From assembly GCA_019652555.1 (NCBI GenBank), contig BPAJ01000001.1:646762-710761 (forward strand): 64,000 bases of DNA, given 5' to 3'. A program made the position numbers and the translations under genes. The notes beneath the pieces were generated by a model. It was not told where the DNA came from and did no database searches. It saw only the letters and a list, made by a program, of their open reading frames with translations. Position 1 is the first letter of the stretch, and every line of letters starts with the position of its first letter. This DNA is from Gammaproteobacteria bacterium (GTDB taxonomy: Bacteria; Pseudomonadota; Gammaproteobacteria; Magnimaribacterales; AG-339-G14). Positions 30,561 to 40,224 of the stretch are shown one piece after another.

Positions 30561-31657
30561 TACTTTTTAGGTTTAATTGGCTTTAATTTAGATTTTACAT
30601 CAGCATTTTGTGCTCTATTTCTCAAGAAATGATCCATGAGAGTTATCGCCACCATAGCTTCAGCAATTGGAGCAGCTCTCAAACCAACGCAAGGATCATG
30701 TCTGCCTTTAGTTTGAACTTTAACCGACTTACCAGATTTATTTATTGTATTTCCAGAGGACATGATGCTGGAAGTAGGCTTCAAAGCAATGCTTGCGAAG
30801 ATATCCTGTCCAGTTGAAATTCCACCAGTTGTACCTCCAGAATTATTTGACATAAATCCAGACGGAGAGATTTCGTCTCTGTTTTCTGTTCCACGCATAG
30901 ATACAACTTCAAATCCCCTTCCAATCTCAACTCCTTTCACAGCATTAATACCCATCAGCCCATGGGCTAAATCAGCATCTAACTTATCGAAGACTGGTTC
31001 GCCTAAGCCAGGAGGAACATTCGTTGCCATAACTGAAATTTTTGCACCAATTGAATCTCCAGACTTTCTTAAAGAGTCAATCATATCCTCAATCTCAGAA
31101 ATAATTTTCTTATCAGGACAAAAAAAAGGGTTTTTATTGATTTGATTTTTCGAAAAAGAAGAAATCTTAATATCTCCAATTTGAGATAAAAACCCAAAAA
31201 TTTCAATTTTTTGAGTTTTCTTGAGATATTTTTTTGCAATTGCACCAGCGGCAACTCTCATCACTGTCTCTCGAGCAGAAGATCTTCCTCCACCTCTATA
31301 ATCTCTTATTCCATATTTTTGAAAATAACTATAATCAGCATGCGAGGGTCTAAAGACATCTTTAATATTTTTATAGTCTTTGCTTTTTTGATCTTTATTT
31401 CTTACGAGAAGCCCTATTGGAGTACCTGTGGTCTTTCCCTCAAAAATTCCTGAAAGGATTTCTATTTCGTCAGGTTCTTTACGCTGGGTAGTATATTTAT
31501 TTGAGCCTGGTTTTCTTAAATCTAATTCTGCTTGGATTTCTTCTCTGGAGATTGACAAGCCAGGAGGACAGCCATCTATTATGCAACCTAAAGCTTCGCC
31601 ATGACTTTCACCAAAAGTCGTAACAGAAAAAATTTTACCAATAGTATTTCCTGACAT
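30560..31657 (-). CDS. aroC: Chorismate synthase
   Basis: Last step of the shikimate pathway: EPSP to chorismate, using reduced FMN. 365 residues. Signatures [15 protein letters not shown] at the N-terminus, the [19 protein letters not shown] motif, [18 protein letters not shown] at the C-terminus. It is the first gene of the 14-gene minus-strand superoperon; 55 bases separate it from the divergent HAD gene. Supplying chorismate next to trpFBA makes metabolic sense. Confidence 0.98.
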   Translation of the reverse strand: MSGNTIGKIFSVTTFGESHGEALGCIIDGCPPGLSISREEIQAELDLRKPGSNKYTTQRKEPDEIEILSGIFEGKTTGTPIGLLVRNKDQKSKDYKNIKDVFRPSHADYSYFQKYGIRDYRGGGRSSARETVMRVAAGAIAKKYLKKTQKIEIFGFLSQIGDIKISSFSKNQINKNPFFCPDKKIISEIEDMIDSLRKSGDSIGAKISVMATNVPPGLGEPVFDKLDADLAHGLMGINAVKGVEIGRGFEVVSMRGTENRDEISPSGFMSNNSGGTTGGISTGQDIFASIALKPTSSIMSSGNTINKSGKSVKVQTKGRHDPCVGLRAAPIAEAMVAITLMDHFLRNRAQNADVKSKLKPIKPKK

Positions 31658-31712
31658 ATCGTTTAAACTTGAAAGCTAGATTATAAGCTATTAATCGTCC
31701 TTACTCGAATAG

Positions 31713-32366
31713 ATGCAAAAATTAAGATTTAGTTCAGTTTTTTGGGATTTTGGAGGCGTCATAACTTCAAGTCCATTCGAAGCTTTTTCAAAATTTGAGA
31801 TAGACAATCATCTCCCAAAAGATTTTATTCGTAAGGTCAACTCAACTAATCATAAAACGAATGCATGGGCTAAGCTTGAACAATCAAAAATAAGTCTCGA
31901 TGAGTTCGATGAGCTTTTCAAAGAAGAAAGCAAATCCCTTGGACACGAAGTTAAAGGAGGCGAGGTATTAAACCTCTTACAAGGCGAAGTTAGACCAGAA
32001 ATGGTAAGAGCTTTGGACAAATTAAAGTCAAAAAATTTTAAACTTGCTTGTTTGACCAATAATTTTAATTCCGGTGATAAAGATCTATCTGCTTTAGATG
32101 ATGCCAATGAAGAAAGACTGAAAATAATGAATAACTTTGATCACATAATTGAATCAAAAGAATTAGGCATTAGAAAACCTGACCTTGATTTTTACATTAA
32201 AGCTTTAGAAATTACTGGAGCTGATCCTAAAGAGACAATTTTTTTAGACGATCTAGGTATAAATCTTAAACCCGCAAGGGAGCTTGGAATGGCTACTATA
32301 AAGGTCTTAGACAGCAATCAAGCTCTAAAAGAATTAACAGATTTAACAGGGATAAATTTTGAATAA
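31713..32366 (+). CDS. HAD-superfamily hydrolase, epoxide-hydrolase N-terminal-like
   Basis: A 217-residue HAD protein. Motif I is WDFGGVI, with Gly where most HAD phosphatases have the second Asp, as in the DxGGV group (soluble epoxide hydrolase N-domain/ACAD10-like). Motif II is LTNNF, motif III GIRKPDLDFY and motif IV FLDDLGINLKPA. The missing general-acid Asp makes a classic phosphatase role doubtful; the substrate is unknown. Its last 8 bases overlap the TTG start of the acylase, so the two are co-translated. Confidence 0.85.
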   Translation: MQKLRFSSVFWDFGGVITSSPFEAFSKFEIDNHLPKDFIRKVNSTNHKTNAWAKLEQSKISLDEFDELFKEESKSLGHEVKGGEVLNLLQGEVRPEMVRALDKLKSKNFKLACLTNNFNSGDKDLSALDDANEERLKIMNNFDHIIESKELGIRKPDLDFYIKALEITGADPKETIFLDDLGINLKPARELGMATIKVLDSNQALKELTDLTGINFE

Positions 32367-34467
32367 AATTCTTATTCTTTTGAGTATTACTTTTTTAGCT
32401 GGATGTCAGATGAATATTCTTGAATACGAAAATCAGATTGTTTCAGATGCTCAGCAATATCAGGCAAAAATTTCAAGAGATATTTGGGGTGTTCCCCATA
32501 TCTCAGGAAGAAGAGATGCCGATGTAGCATTTGGCTTAGCATTTGCTCATGCCGAAGATGATATTAAAAACATTGCTGAGAATATGTATTTGTATCGAGC
32601 ACAAATGGGACTAAAAGATGGCTCAAGTGGAGCCGTGATTGACTATTTAATCAAGGCTCTAAAAATCAGAGAAAGAGTTGAGGAGCAATATCAAGAAGTC
32701 CTTTCAGATGATGTTAGATCGGTATTAGAAGCATACGCAACTGGTTTGAATTATTGGATGGTTAAAAATCCCAATAACAGTTTCAAAAAACATTTTCCTT
32801 TTACTGCAAAAGATATAGTGGCTGGTTTTGCAATTCAAAATCTTTTATTTTCTGGTGTAGTGAGTTCAATTCAAAGTTTAGAGAAATTAGAAGATTCATC
32901 GGAGCAAAGTTTTTCTAATTTGTATGAAAAAGACGATTTGGTGACAGGCTCCAATGCATATGCAATTAGCCCCAGTAAAAGTGCAGATGGATCCACTAGA
33001 TTAATGATCAATTCGCATCAACCTTTAGAAGGCCCATTAGCTTGGTATGAGGCACACATCAAAAGTGAGGAAGGTCTTAATATGATGGGAGGTCTATTTC
33101 CAGGTTCACCATTTATTTTTGTAGGTTTCAATGAAAATTTAGGCTGGGGTTTTACTGTAAATAAACCTGATCTAACGGATATCTATAAATTAGTTATTAA
33201 TCCAAATGATAAAGATCAATATCTTTTAGATGATGTTTGGCTAAATCTGGAAAAAGAAACCATCGAACTTCCTGTAAAAATATTTGGCCCAATTAATTGG
33301 ACAGTGAAAAGAGAAGTTAAATATTCCAAGCACGGGCCAGTCCTTGAAATTGGAGAAAAATCATATGCTTTAAGGTTTGCAGGTATGGAAGATATCAAGC
33401 AAGTTGAACAATGGTATAAATTAAATAAAGCTAATAACCTCAAAGAATGGATAAATGCAATGAGAATGAGATCTATCATTTCTTTTAATGGCATTTATGC
33501 CGATAAAAAAGGGAATATCTATTTTCTTCATAATTCTTCTTCGCCAAAAAGATTGGAGGGCCTAGATTGGTCAGGAATTGTCGATGGGACTAGATCTAAA
33601 TACATATGGGAAACATTTGTAGAATTCGATGAGATACCTCAAATCTTGAACCCCTCATCAGGATGGCTTGCAAGTACCAATCAAGATCCATTTAAGGTTA
33701 CAGATCCAAAAGATAACCTAAAAAAAGAAAACTATTCCCAAACTTTAGGCCTGCAAACCAGAATGACAAATAGAGCTTATAGAATCAAAGAGCTTTTTAT
33801 GGGAAAAGATCAAATAACTGAAAAAGATTTCGATGATTTCAAATTTGATAATTCTTATTCATTAGATTCAAGGTCATATAAGTATGTTTCAGAAATTTTT
33901 GGATTAAATTTTGAAAATGAGAATTTAAAAAAAGGTCAAACGATTCTGAAAAATTGGGATTTAAAGACAGATTTTGATAATGAGTCTGCAACTCTTGGGG
34001 TTTGTGTCTTGAGTCCCGAATGGCTTGCAGAACAAGCAGCAGAAACTCCTCCAGAGTCAGAAGAAAGTTTTAAAACGTGTGTAGAAGACACTTTAAAAAA
34101 TTATGGAAAATTAAATCCAAAATGGTCAGAAAGAAATTTCATGTATAGAGGAAAGAAAAAAATCCCTGTTCAAGGAGGTCCTGACGTTTTGAGAGCTATA
34201 TATGGCCTTGAGCAAGAAGACGGTGATCTAAAAGCAGTCGGTGGCGATGGTCTTTATATTCACGTTAGTTGGGATAAAGAAGGGAATCAAGAATCAAAAA
34301 GTATTCATCAATATGGAAGCGCCACTCAAGATGAAAGCTCTTCGCATTTTTCTGATCAACTGGAGTTATATATCGACGAAAAGTACAAACCTACCTTCTA
34401 TAAAGATGCAGCCTTAAAAAGAAACGTAATGAAAGAATATACAGTTCCTTTTAAGTCGTCTCTATAG
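32359..34467 (+). CDS. Penicillin acylase-family (Ntn) amidohydrolase, lipoprotein
   Basis: A 702-residue precursor of the penicillin/AHL acylase family, which splits amide bonds of acylated small molecules. The N-terminus is a lipoprotein signal with lipobox LAGC (Cys16), so the enzyme should be membrane-anchored in the periplasm. The alpha chain shows DIWGVPHISG and AFGLAFAHAEDD; the self-cleavage and N-terminal nucleophile is Ser198 in VTG-SNAYAI. MINSHQP and GFNENLGWGFT follow. TTG at 32359 is the only start that gives a full signal peptide. Substrate (quorum signal, lactam, lipoamino acid) cannot be decided. Convergent end overlaps the GST gene by 17 bases. Confidence 0.92.
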   Translation: MNKILILLSITFLAGCQMNILEYENQIVSDAQQYQAKISRDIWGVPHISGRRDADVAFGLAFAHAEDDIKNIAENMYLYRAQMGLKDGSSGAVIDYLIKALKIRERVEEQYQEVLSDDVRSVLEAYATGLNYWMVKNPNNSFKKHFPFTAKDIVAGFAIQNLLFSGVVSSIQSLEKLEDSSEQSFSNLYEKDDLVTGSNAYAISPSKSADGSTRLMINSHQPLEGPLAWYEAHIKSEEGLNMMGGLFPGSPFIFVGFNENLGWGFTVNKPDLTDIYKLVINPNDKDQYLLDDVWLNLEKETIELPVKIFGPINWTVKREVKYSKHGPVLEIGEKSYALRFAGMEDIKQVEQWYKLNKANNLKEWINAMRMRSIISFNGIYADKKGNIYFLHNSSSPKRLEGLDWSGIVDGTRSKYIWETFVEFDEIPQILNPSSGWLASTNQDPFKVTDPKDNLKKENYSQTLGLQTRMTNRAYRIKELFMGKDQITEKDFDDFKFDNSYSLDSRSYKYVSEIFGLNFENENLKKGQTILKNWDLKTDFDNESATLGVCVLSPEWLAEQAAETPPESEESFKTCVEDTLKNYGKLNPKWSERNFMYRGKKKIPVQGGPDVLRAIYGLEQEDGDLKAVGGDGLYIHVSWDKEGNQESKSIHQYGSATQDESSSHFSDQLELYIDEKYKPTFYKDAALKRNVMKEYTVPFKSSL

Positions 34468-35062
34468 CTTTTTTAAAAGCAGGCCTTGCTTCAATTCGTT
34501 CGACATAACCCTTTAAGTTAGGCATGTCATCTGTGACACATCCTAAATTGGACAATTTAGTACAACAGTGGCCTGTCATGAATTCGACCCCTGAGAAGTC
34601 CCCTATTAAATATTCTTTTCCTTCAAGAGCCAATTCAATGGCTTGAAGTGATTTAGAAGCAAGTCTTTGAGCTTGACCTAAAACTGTTTCGTCTCTTCTT
34701 TCGGGCGGTAACAAAATGGTATGAACCACAATTGTGTTCATTGGTTGAGCAATCATGCCCTCACAAAAATGAAACCATTGAAGATAATAAGGATATTCAG
34801 GAGAATCTACGCTTGGTTTCAGTCCGCCATTTTTATGTTTCTCGAGGACATAATCAATAATGGCACCTGATTCATATATGCTCACATCTCCATCCTCAAG
34901 AACCGGAATTCTTCCAAGGGGATGTCTTTTTCTATGCTCATCAGATTTTAGTGCTTCTGGATGAAATGGCATTGAATTTAACTCGTAAGGTAATTCTAGT
35001 TCTTCAAGCAACCAAAGAACTCTTTCTGCTCTTGAGGCAGGTGCAAAATGTAGTTTCAGCAT
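34451..35062 (-). CDS. Glutathione S-transferase family protein
   Basis: A 203-residue GST with an N-terminal thioredoxin-like domain (MLKLHFAPASRAERVLWLLEE, residues 1-21, shown in part: HFAPASRAERV) containing SRAER in place of the classical Tyr/Ser start, the cis-Pro IPVLEDGD, and YESGAIIDYVLE, then an all-helical domain with GDFSGVEFMTG. Ligand unknown; bacterial members act in detoxification or dehalogenation. Last gene of the cysB-prp operon, 18 bases after prpD. Confidence 0.9.
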   Translation of the reverse strand: MLKLHFAPASRAERVLWLLEELELPYELNSMPFHPEALKSDEHRKRHPLGRIPVLEDGDVSIYESGAIIDYVLEKHKNGGLKPSVDSPEYPYYLQWFHFCEGMIAQPMNTIVVHTILLPPERRDETVLGQAQRLASKSLQAIELALEGKEYLIGDFSGVEFMTGHCCTKLSNLGCVTDDMPNLKGYVERIEARPAFKKAIETT

Positions 35063-35080
35063 AATTATTCTCCCAAAGAT

Positions 35081-36529
35081 TTATTCTTTTATTAAAATTT
35101 CCATAAAGTCTGTCACATTAAGGCTCTCTAAATCGTTTTGATCTTCACAAATTTTCATTATTTTTTCAACGCGTTCTGAAGAAAATTGTGTTTTGAGGTT
35201 CTCTTCAAATTTTTTGATTAGGACAGGAATTCCCTCTTCCCTTCTTCTTCGATGACCAATTGGATATTCTACTTCTACTTTTTCTGTGGAAGAACCATCT
35301 TTAAAAATTATTTGCAGTTCATTCGCAATTGATCTTTTTTCGGGATCCAAATAGTCTTTGGAATAATTTTTGTTTTCCTCAACAAACATTTTATTTCTTA
35401 AAGAATCAACTCTTGGATCATTGGCAACATCGTCCTCATAATCTTCGGCAACCAAATCACCTTTTAACAAACCGATTGCTGTCATATATTGAATACAGTG
35501 ATCTCTATCTGCAGGATTATTTAATTCGCCTTCTTTACTAATGATTCTAATTGCAGACTCATGAGTTGTAATATTTATTTTTTCTATTTCTTCTAATCTA
35601 TCAATTATTTCAGGATGAAGTTTTACTGCAGCCTCAACAGCTGTTTGAGCATGAAATTCTGCGGGGAAGGATATTTTAAATAATACATTTTCCATTACGT
35701 AGCTATTAAATTCCTGTGGAACAGAAAGAGATTTTCCTTTGAACAAAACATCTTGAAAACCCCAAGTTGGAGCCGTAATTGCACTTGGATAACCAATTTG
35801 CCCTTTTTGAGTAATTAGAACTAGATTCATAGCTCTACTAGTTGCATCACCAGCTGCCCAGGATTTTCTTGGGCCAGCGTTTGGTGCATGCCTATATGTC
35901 CTGAGACTTTGTCCATCAACGAATGCTTGTGATAAGGCATCTAGAGCTTGTTCTTTAGACAGGCCCATCAAAAAAGAAATTACTGCGGTTGAAGCAACCT
36001 TAACTAGCAAAACATGATCTAACCCAACTCTATTGAAACTATTTTCTAAAGCTAAAACTCCTTGAATTTCATGAGCTTTTATCATGGCTGTTAAAACGTC
36101 TTTAATTTTTAAAGAATCTTTCCCTGAAGCTAAATTTCTTTGCGACACATAATCAGCGGCAGATAAGATACCTCCCAAATTATCAGATGGATGCCCCCAT
36201 TCAGCTGCTAACCAGGTGTCATTAAAATCTAGCCAGCGGATAATAGCTCCTATATCCCAAGCGCCTTTGACTGGATCTAGAACAAATTTAGTTCCAGGAA
36301 CTCTAACTCCATTAGGCACCAATGTTCCTTCAACGTGAGGACCTAAGAGTTTTTCACAATCTTTAAAGTTTAATGCCAAAAGGCCGCACCCTATGGTATC
36401 CATTAAGCAGTATCTTGCTGTTGTGTATGCTTCTGAGCTATCTATATCTTTCTCGTAAACAAACTCAATGATATTTTGAATGATTTCGTCAAAATCTTGA
36501 CGGACGTTGGATTCAACATTTGATGACAT
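35081..36529 (-). CDS. prpD: 2-methylcitrate dehydratase (MmgE/PrpD family)
   Basis: Converts 2-methylcitrate to 2-methyl-cis-aconitate in propionyl-CoA catabolism. 482 residues, normal for PrpD. Signatures include [36 protein letters not shown] and the [15 protein letters not shown] segment. Located directly after prpC (18-base gap), which makes PrpD rather than another MmgE-like protein. AcnB at 16058 could perform the following hydration, since no acnD/prpF is present here. Confidence 0.95.
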   Translation of the reverse strand: MSSNVESNVRQDFDEIIQNIIEFVYEKDIDSSEAYTTARYCLMDTIGCGLLALNFKDCEKLLGPHVEGTLVPNGVRVPGTKFVLDPVKGAWDIGAIIRWLDFNDTWLAAEWGHPSDNLGGILSAADYVSQRNLASGKDSLKIKDVLTAMIKAHEIQGVLALENSFNRVGLDHVLLVKVASTAVISFLMGLSKEQALDALSQAFVDGQSLRTYRHAPNAGPRKSWAAGDATSRAMNLVLITQKGQIGYPSAITAPTWGFQDVLFKGKSLSVPQEFNSYVMENVLFKISFPAEFHAQTAVEAAVKLHPEIIDRLEEIEKINITTHESAIRIISKEGELNNPADRDHCIQYMTAIGLLKGDLVAEDYEDDVANDPRVDSLRNKMFVEENKNYSKDYLDPEKRSIANELQIIFKDGSSTEKVEVEYPIGHRRRREEGIPVLIKKFEENLKTQFSSERVEKIMKICEDQNDLESLNVTDFMEILIKE

Positions 36530-36547
36530 TTTTATACCTGATTAGAT

Positions 36548-37669
36548 TTATCTGTTTTCAATATCAACCCATTCAGCGCTTTCAGGGCCAATGTACTCTT
36601 CGCTAGGTCGAATGATTCTATTGTCTGCTCTTTGTTCAAATACATTTGCAGACCAGCCAGTAGTTCTTCCAATGACAAAGAGTGGAGTGAAGATGCTGGT
36701 TGGAATTCCCAAGTAATGGTACGCAGATGCCATAAAAAAATCGGTATTTGCAAACATGTTTTTTTCTTCGTCCATGATTTTTTCTATTTCTTCAGATACT
36801 TGATAAAGCATTTCGTTACCATCTTGAACGCTTAATTTTTTTGCCCATTCTTTAATGACTTTATTTCTTGGATCTTCAGTAGAATAAACTGCATGTCCAA
36901 AACCCATGATTTTTTCTTTTTTTGCCAAGAGTTCTAAAACTCCTTTTTTTGCTTCTTCTCTAGAGGAGAATTTCTCAATCATTTCCATTGCAGCCTCATT
37001 TGCACCGCCATGCAGAGGACCTCTTAATGTGCCTATGCCAGCAGTAATACAAGAATGTAAGTCAGATAAAGTTGAGGCGCATGTTCTTGAAGCAAAAGTA
37101 GAGGCGTTGAAACCATGCTCGGCATAAAGAATTAAAGAAGTATCTAAACATCTAATATGATCCTCAGAAGGCTCTTTGCCGGTCAGTAACGATAGAAATT
37201 GTCCGCCAATTGTTTCGTGAGATGTTTCTGTATCAACGCTTATCCCATCATGCGAAAATCTATACCAATAGCAAATAACTGAAGGCAATATGGCTAGAAT
37301 TCTGTCTGCTGCATCATTTTGGTTTGAAAAATCACCCTCTGGTTCAAGATTACCCAATACAGAACAACCTGTTCTCATAACGTCCATCGGATGAGCAGAG
37401 GCAGGAATAAGTTCTAGTGTTTTTTTTAGCTCTTCAGGAAGTTTTCTATTTGAGATGAGCTTTTGTTGGTAGGCTTCTAATTCTGTCTTGTTAGGTAGAT
37501 GGCCGTATAAGAGTAAGTAAGCGACTTCTTCAAATTTAGCTTTATCAGCTAAATCTTCTATTGCGTATCCTCTGTAAGTTAATCCATGACCTTCTTTCCC
37601 AACTGTTGAAAGGGAAGTCTGTCCTGCTACTTGGCCACGTAAACCCGCGCCTTCTAGTTTCTTTGCCAT
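36548..37669 (-). CDS. prpC: 2-methylcitrate synthase
   Basis: Condenses propionyl-CoA with oxaloacetate. 373 residues, the length of PrpC and shorter than TCA citrate synthase. GLRGQVAGQTSL and LTYRGYAIEDLA are typical of PrpC; catalytic residues of the citrate synthase fold are visible in LHGGANEAAMEM, MGFGHAVY and the Asp in EQRADNRIIRP. Three bases after prpB. Low residual citrate synthase activity is common in the family. Confidence 0.95.
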   Translation of the reverse strand: MAKKLEGAGLRGQVAGQTSLSTVGKEGHGLTYRGYAIEDLADKAKFEEVAYLLLYGHLPNKTELEAYQQKLISNRKLPEELKKTLELIPASAHPMDVMRTGCSVLGNLEPEGDFSNQNDAADRILAILPSVICYWYRFSHDGISVDTETSHETIGGQFLSLLTGKEPSEDHIRCLDTSLILYAEHGFNASTFASRTCASTLSDLHSCITAGIGTLRGPLHGGANEAAMEMIEKFSSREEAKKGVLELLAKKEKIMGFGHAVYSTEDPRNKVIKEWAKKLSVQDGNEMLYQVSEEIEKIMDEEKNMFANTDFFMASAYHYLGIPTSIFTPLFVIGRTTGWSANVFEQRADNRIIRPSEEYIGPESAEWVDIENR

Positions 37670-37672
37670 GAA

Positions 37673-38536
37673 TTATTCCTTAGAAAATAAATCGTCTATT
37701 TTTTTTTCGTACGTATGATAGTCGAGAATCTCATATAATTCATCTCGAGATTGCATTTTTTCGAGTATTTTTTCTACGTTGCCATCTTCAGAAATGGTTG
37801 AATAGACTTCCAGGGCAGCTTTAGACATTGCTCTAAAAGCACTTAAAGGATGAAGAATAATACTTATCCCTGCTTTTTTTAGCTCATCCTTTTTGAATAG
37901 AGGAGTCATTCCAAATTCTGTAATGTTAGCTAGAATCGGAACAGAAACTGTATCTGATAAAGTTTTGTAGTCTTCAAGCGATGTTATTGCTTCGGGAAAA
38001 AGTGCATTAGCACCCGCCTCAACATATCTTTGAGCTCTTTCAATAGTGCCATTTATGCCTTCGTTTGCAAAAGCATCCGTTCTTGCCATGAGCATAAATT
38101 CATCGTCAGTAATTGCATCTCTAGCAGCTTTCATTCTGTCGCACATTTCCTCAGTTGAAACAATTTCTTTGTTGGGTCTATGCCCACATCTTTTTTCTGA
38201 TACTTGATCTTCAATATGAATTCCAGATGCGCCGGCAGAAATCATCTCTTTTGTGGTTTTTGAAATATTTAACGCTGAACCCCACCCCGTGTCGCAATCC
38301 ACCAAAATTGGAAGATTGCTTATTCCTCTAATTCTTCTTAAGTCTTCCAAAACATTATCTAATGAGGTAAGAGCCAAATCTGGCAAGCCAAACGAGGCAT
38401 TTGCAACTCCAGCACCAGATATATATAAAGCTTTTATGCCAGTTTTTTTAGCAAGTAAAGCTGAATATGGATTAATAGCGCCCGCAACCGAAAGTGGTTT
38501 TTCATTTTTTAAAACTTCAAAAAAAGAGATACTCAC
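37673..38536 (-). CDS. prpB: 2-methylisocitrate lyase
   Basis: Splits 2-methylisocitrate to pyruvate and succinate. 287 residues, PEP mutase/isocitrate lyase superfamily. Metal-binding DCDTGWGS and the catalytic loop KRCGHRPNKEIV with its Cys are present; ISGAGVANASFGLPD is the PrpB N-terminal signature. Its ATG shares one base with the thrH stop and prpC follows 3 bases downstream. Confidence 0.96.
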   Translation of the reverse strand: MSISFFEVLKNEKPLSVAGAINPYSALLAKKTGIKALYISGAGVANASFGLPDLALTSLDNVLEDLRRIRGISNLPILVDCDTGWGSALNISKTTKEMISAGASGIHIEDQVSEKRCGHRPNKEIVSTEEMCDRMKAARDAITDDEFMLMARTDAFANEGINGTIERAQRYVEAGANALFPEAITSLEDYKTLSDTVSVPILANITEFGMTPLFKKDELKKAGISIILHPLSAFRAMSKAALEVYSTISEDGNVEKILEKMQSRDELYEILDYHTYEKKIDDLFSKE

Positions 38537-39132
38537 TAGATGTGCTCCTCTAAAATTTTCTTCAATTCATTGTGAGAAGATGCTGTAAGGAGATGAGGAT
38601 ATTCTTCCTTTATGTGCTCAGGCGCCTGAAAAAATATTCCCAAATCAGCAGTATTCAACATATTGATATCGTTATAGGAATCTCCGGAAGCAAAAACTTT
38701 AAATTTAAGTGATTGCAATGCCTCAATTACCTTTTGTTTGTTATTAGGCTGTCTAAGTTTGTATCCTGTAATTTTATCGTTTTCCACTGTCATGTTATGG
38801 CAAATAATCGAGGGATAGCCTAGCTTTTCTACCAGAGGCCAAGCTAATTCGTAAAAAGTATCAGAAACTATGGTGACTTGAAATTTTGATCTTGCCCAGT
38901 CTAAAAATTCTTGAGCTCCATCAAATGGATCTATATCTCTAACTATTTTTTGGATATCGCTTAGTTTAATATTTTTTTCATTTACCACTTTCATTCTTAA
39001 AGACATAAGTTCGTCATAGTCTTTAAGATCTTGTGTGGTTAACATCAGGTCATCTGAATTAACTTCTTTTGCAAGACATTGCCAGATTTCAGGGATGAGT
39101 ACTCCTTCAAAATCCAAACAGAGATGCACCAT
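38536..39132 (-). CDS. thrH: ThrH-type phosphoserine phosphatase / phosphoserine:homoserine phosphotransferase
   Basis: A 198-residue HAD enzyme. Motif I is LDFEGVLIPEIW, closely matching Pseudomonas ThrH, where the second residue pair is LDLEGVLVPEIW. Later motifs: SDTFYELAWPL and GDSYNDINML. ThrH dephosphorylates phosphoserine and can pass the phosphate to homoserine, linking Ser and Thr synthesis. It sits directly after cysB (2-base gap); the cysB-thrH neighbourhood also occurs in Pseudomonas. Confidence 0.92.
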   Translation of the reverse strand: MVHLCLDFEGVLIPEIWQCLAKEVNSDDLMLTTQDLKDYDELMSLRMKVVNEKNIKLSDIQKIVRDIDPFDGAQEFLDWARSKFQVTIVSDTFYELAWPLVEKLGYPSIICHNMTVENDKITGYKLRQPNNKQKVIEALQSLKFKVFASGDSYNDINMLNTADLGIFFQAPEHIKEEYPHLLTASSHNELKKILEEHI

Positions 39133-39134
39133 CC

Positions 39135-40109
39135 TTACCTTCGGATGAGTTTTATGCTTTCAAAAACTTTATCTAAATCTTTTTTAGATTTGGTAGCACA
39201 AGCCTTAGCAACAATTTTTTTTGTAAGGTGTGGGGCAAACATATTGATGAACTCAAATAAGTGACTTCTCAGATAAGTTCCTCGCCTAAAGCCCATGTAT
39301 GTGGTTCCAGAGTCAAAAAGGTGGTTTGCAGGTATTGAAATCAAATCTTTATCTTCTTCTTCATTAAAAGCCATGCTAGCAATAATGCCCACTCCAGTTC
39401 CCATTTTTACATAGGTTTTTATTACATCTGCATCTGTTGCAGTGAACACTACATTTGCTTTTAAACCTCTCTCAAAAAAAGCTCTATCCAAATCGTTACT
39501 TCCAGTAAAACCAAATACGTATGTGACTATTGGATACTGAGAAAGATCTTTAAGTTTTATTTTAGGTATAGAGGCTAAAGGGTGACCTTTTGGAACAATG
39601 ATACTTCTTGACCATTTGTAACAAGGCATCTTGACAAGATTTTCACCCTTCTCTGTTGTTTCTGTCCAAAGAGCTATATCAACTTCTCCTTTCGCTGCCA
39701 TCTCAACAGATTCATCTGGAGTACATTGATGCATTTGGAAATGAACATTTGGATATCTCTTAACAAATTTATCCACAACTTTGGGCAAAGTGAATTTAGC
39801 TTGGGTATGAGTGGTAGCAATACTCAAGGTACCATACTCTTCGTCTGAAAACTCTGTAGCTGCGTGTTTGATGCCATCAACTAAAGCAAGTATTTCTTCA
39901 ATTTGCTCAAGAATTCTTTCTCCTACAGGAGTTATCGCAACAAGGTGTTTTCCTGATCTTTCAAAAAGCTCTACATCAAGCTCTTCTTCTAAAAGCTTGA
40001 TTTGCTTACTTATCCCAGGCTGAGAAGTGAATAAGGTTTTAGAAGCTTTAGAAACATTTAAGTTGCTTCTTGCTACTTCTCTGACATATACAAGTTGCTG
40101 AAATTTCAT
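39135..40109 (-). CDS. cysB: CysB-type LysR transcriptional regulator
   Basis: A 324-residue LysR regulator. The N-terminal helix-turn-helix covers MKFQQLVYVREVARSNLNVS-like residues 1-60 (with FTSQPGISKQIKLLEEELD), followed by the inducer-binding domain. The start FQQLVYVREV and residues such as TTHTQAKFTLP match CysB, the N-acetylserine-responsive activator of sulfur assimilation, rather than PrpR. No cys genes are in the window. As the first gene of a cysB-thrH-prpBCD-GST operon it may also steer propionate genes, which is inference. Confidence 0.9.
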   Translation of the reverse strand: MKFQQLVYVREVARSNLNVSKASKTLFTSQPGISKQIKLLEEELDVELFERSGKHLVAITPVGERILEQIEEILALVDGIKHAATEFSDEEYGTLSIATTHTQAKFTLPKVVDKFVKRYPNVHFQMHQCTPDESVEMAAKGEVDIALWTETTEKGENLVKMPCYKWSRSIIVPKGHPLASIPKIKLKDLSQYPIVTYVFGFTGSNDLDRAFFERGLKANVVFTATDADVIKTYVKMGTGVGIIASMAFNEEEDKDLISIPANHLFDSGTTYMGFRRGTYLRSHLFEFINMFAPHLTKKIVAKACATKSKKDLDKVFESIKLIRR

Positions 40110-40187
40110 CTCTAAGGGTTAATTTACTATATTTCAGTTAATTATAAAAAACTTTATTTTAAACACTTTTTAATAATATATGAAACT

Positions 40188-40217
40188 ATTACAAAAATTA
40201 TAAATACTGTATATAAT
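40188..40217 (+). promoter_or_regulatory. lexA promoter
   Basis: -10 TATAAT at 40212-40217 lies inside the SOS box; -35 ATTACA at 40188-40193 matches TTGACA at four of six with an 18-base spacer. The expected start site, 6-8 bases after the -10, falls on or next to the lexA ATG at 40225, so the mRNA would be leaderless. Confidence 0.65.
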
Positions 40218-40224
40218 TACAGTT
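40205..40224 (+). promoter_or_regulatory. LexA operator (SOS box)
   Basis: TACTG-TATATAATTA-CAGTT: the invariant CTG-N10-CAG (CTG at 40207-40209, CAG at 40220-40222) with an alternating AT core, almost the E. coli consensus. It ends immediately before the lexA ATG and covers the -10 element, so bound LexA would block polymerase directly: autoregulation of the SOS response. Confidence 0.92.

Larger units (their letters stand above)
40110..40224. other. Divergent cysB/lexA control region
   Basis: 115 very AT-rich bases between divergent cysB and lexA. On the lexA side it holds an SOS box with an embedded -10 (described separately). On the cysB side a TATAGT at 40131-40126 lies 16 bases before the cysB ATG, with no clear -35 or Shine-Dalgarno. 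No RNA gene or ORF was seen. Confidence 0.5.

Noticed and set aside
39135-40109. Regulator as PrpR of the methylcitrate operon
   Set aside because: PrpR is a sigma54 activator or a different family; this is a LysR protein with a CysB-like N-terminus.
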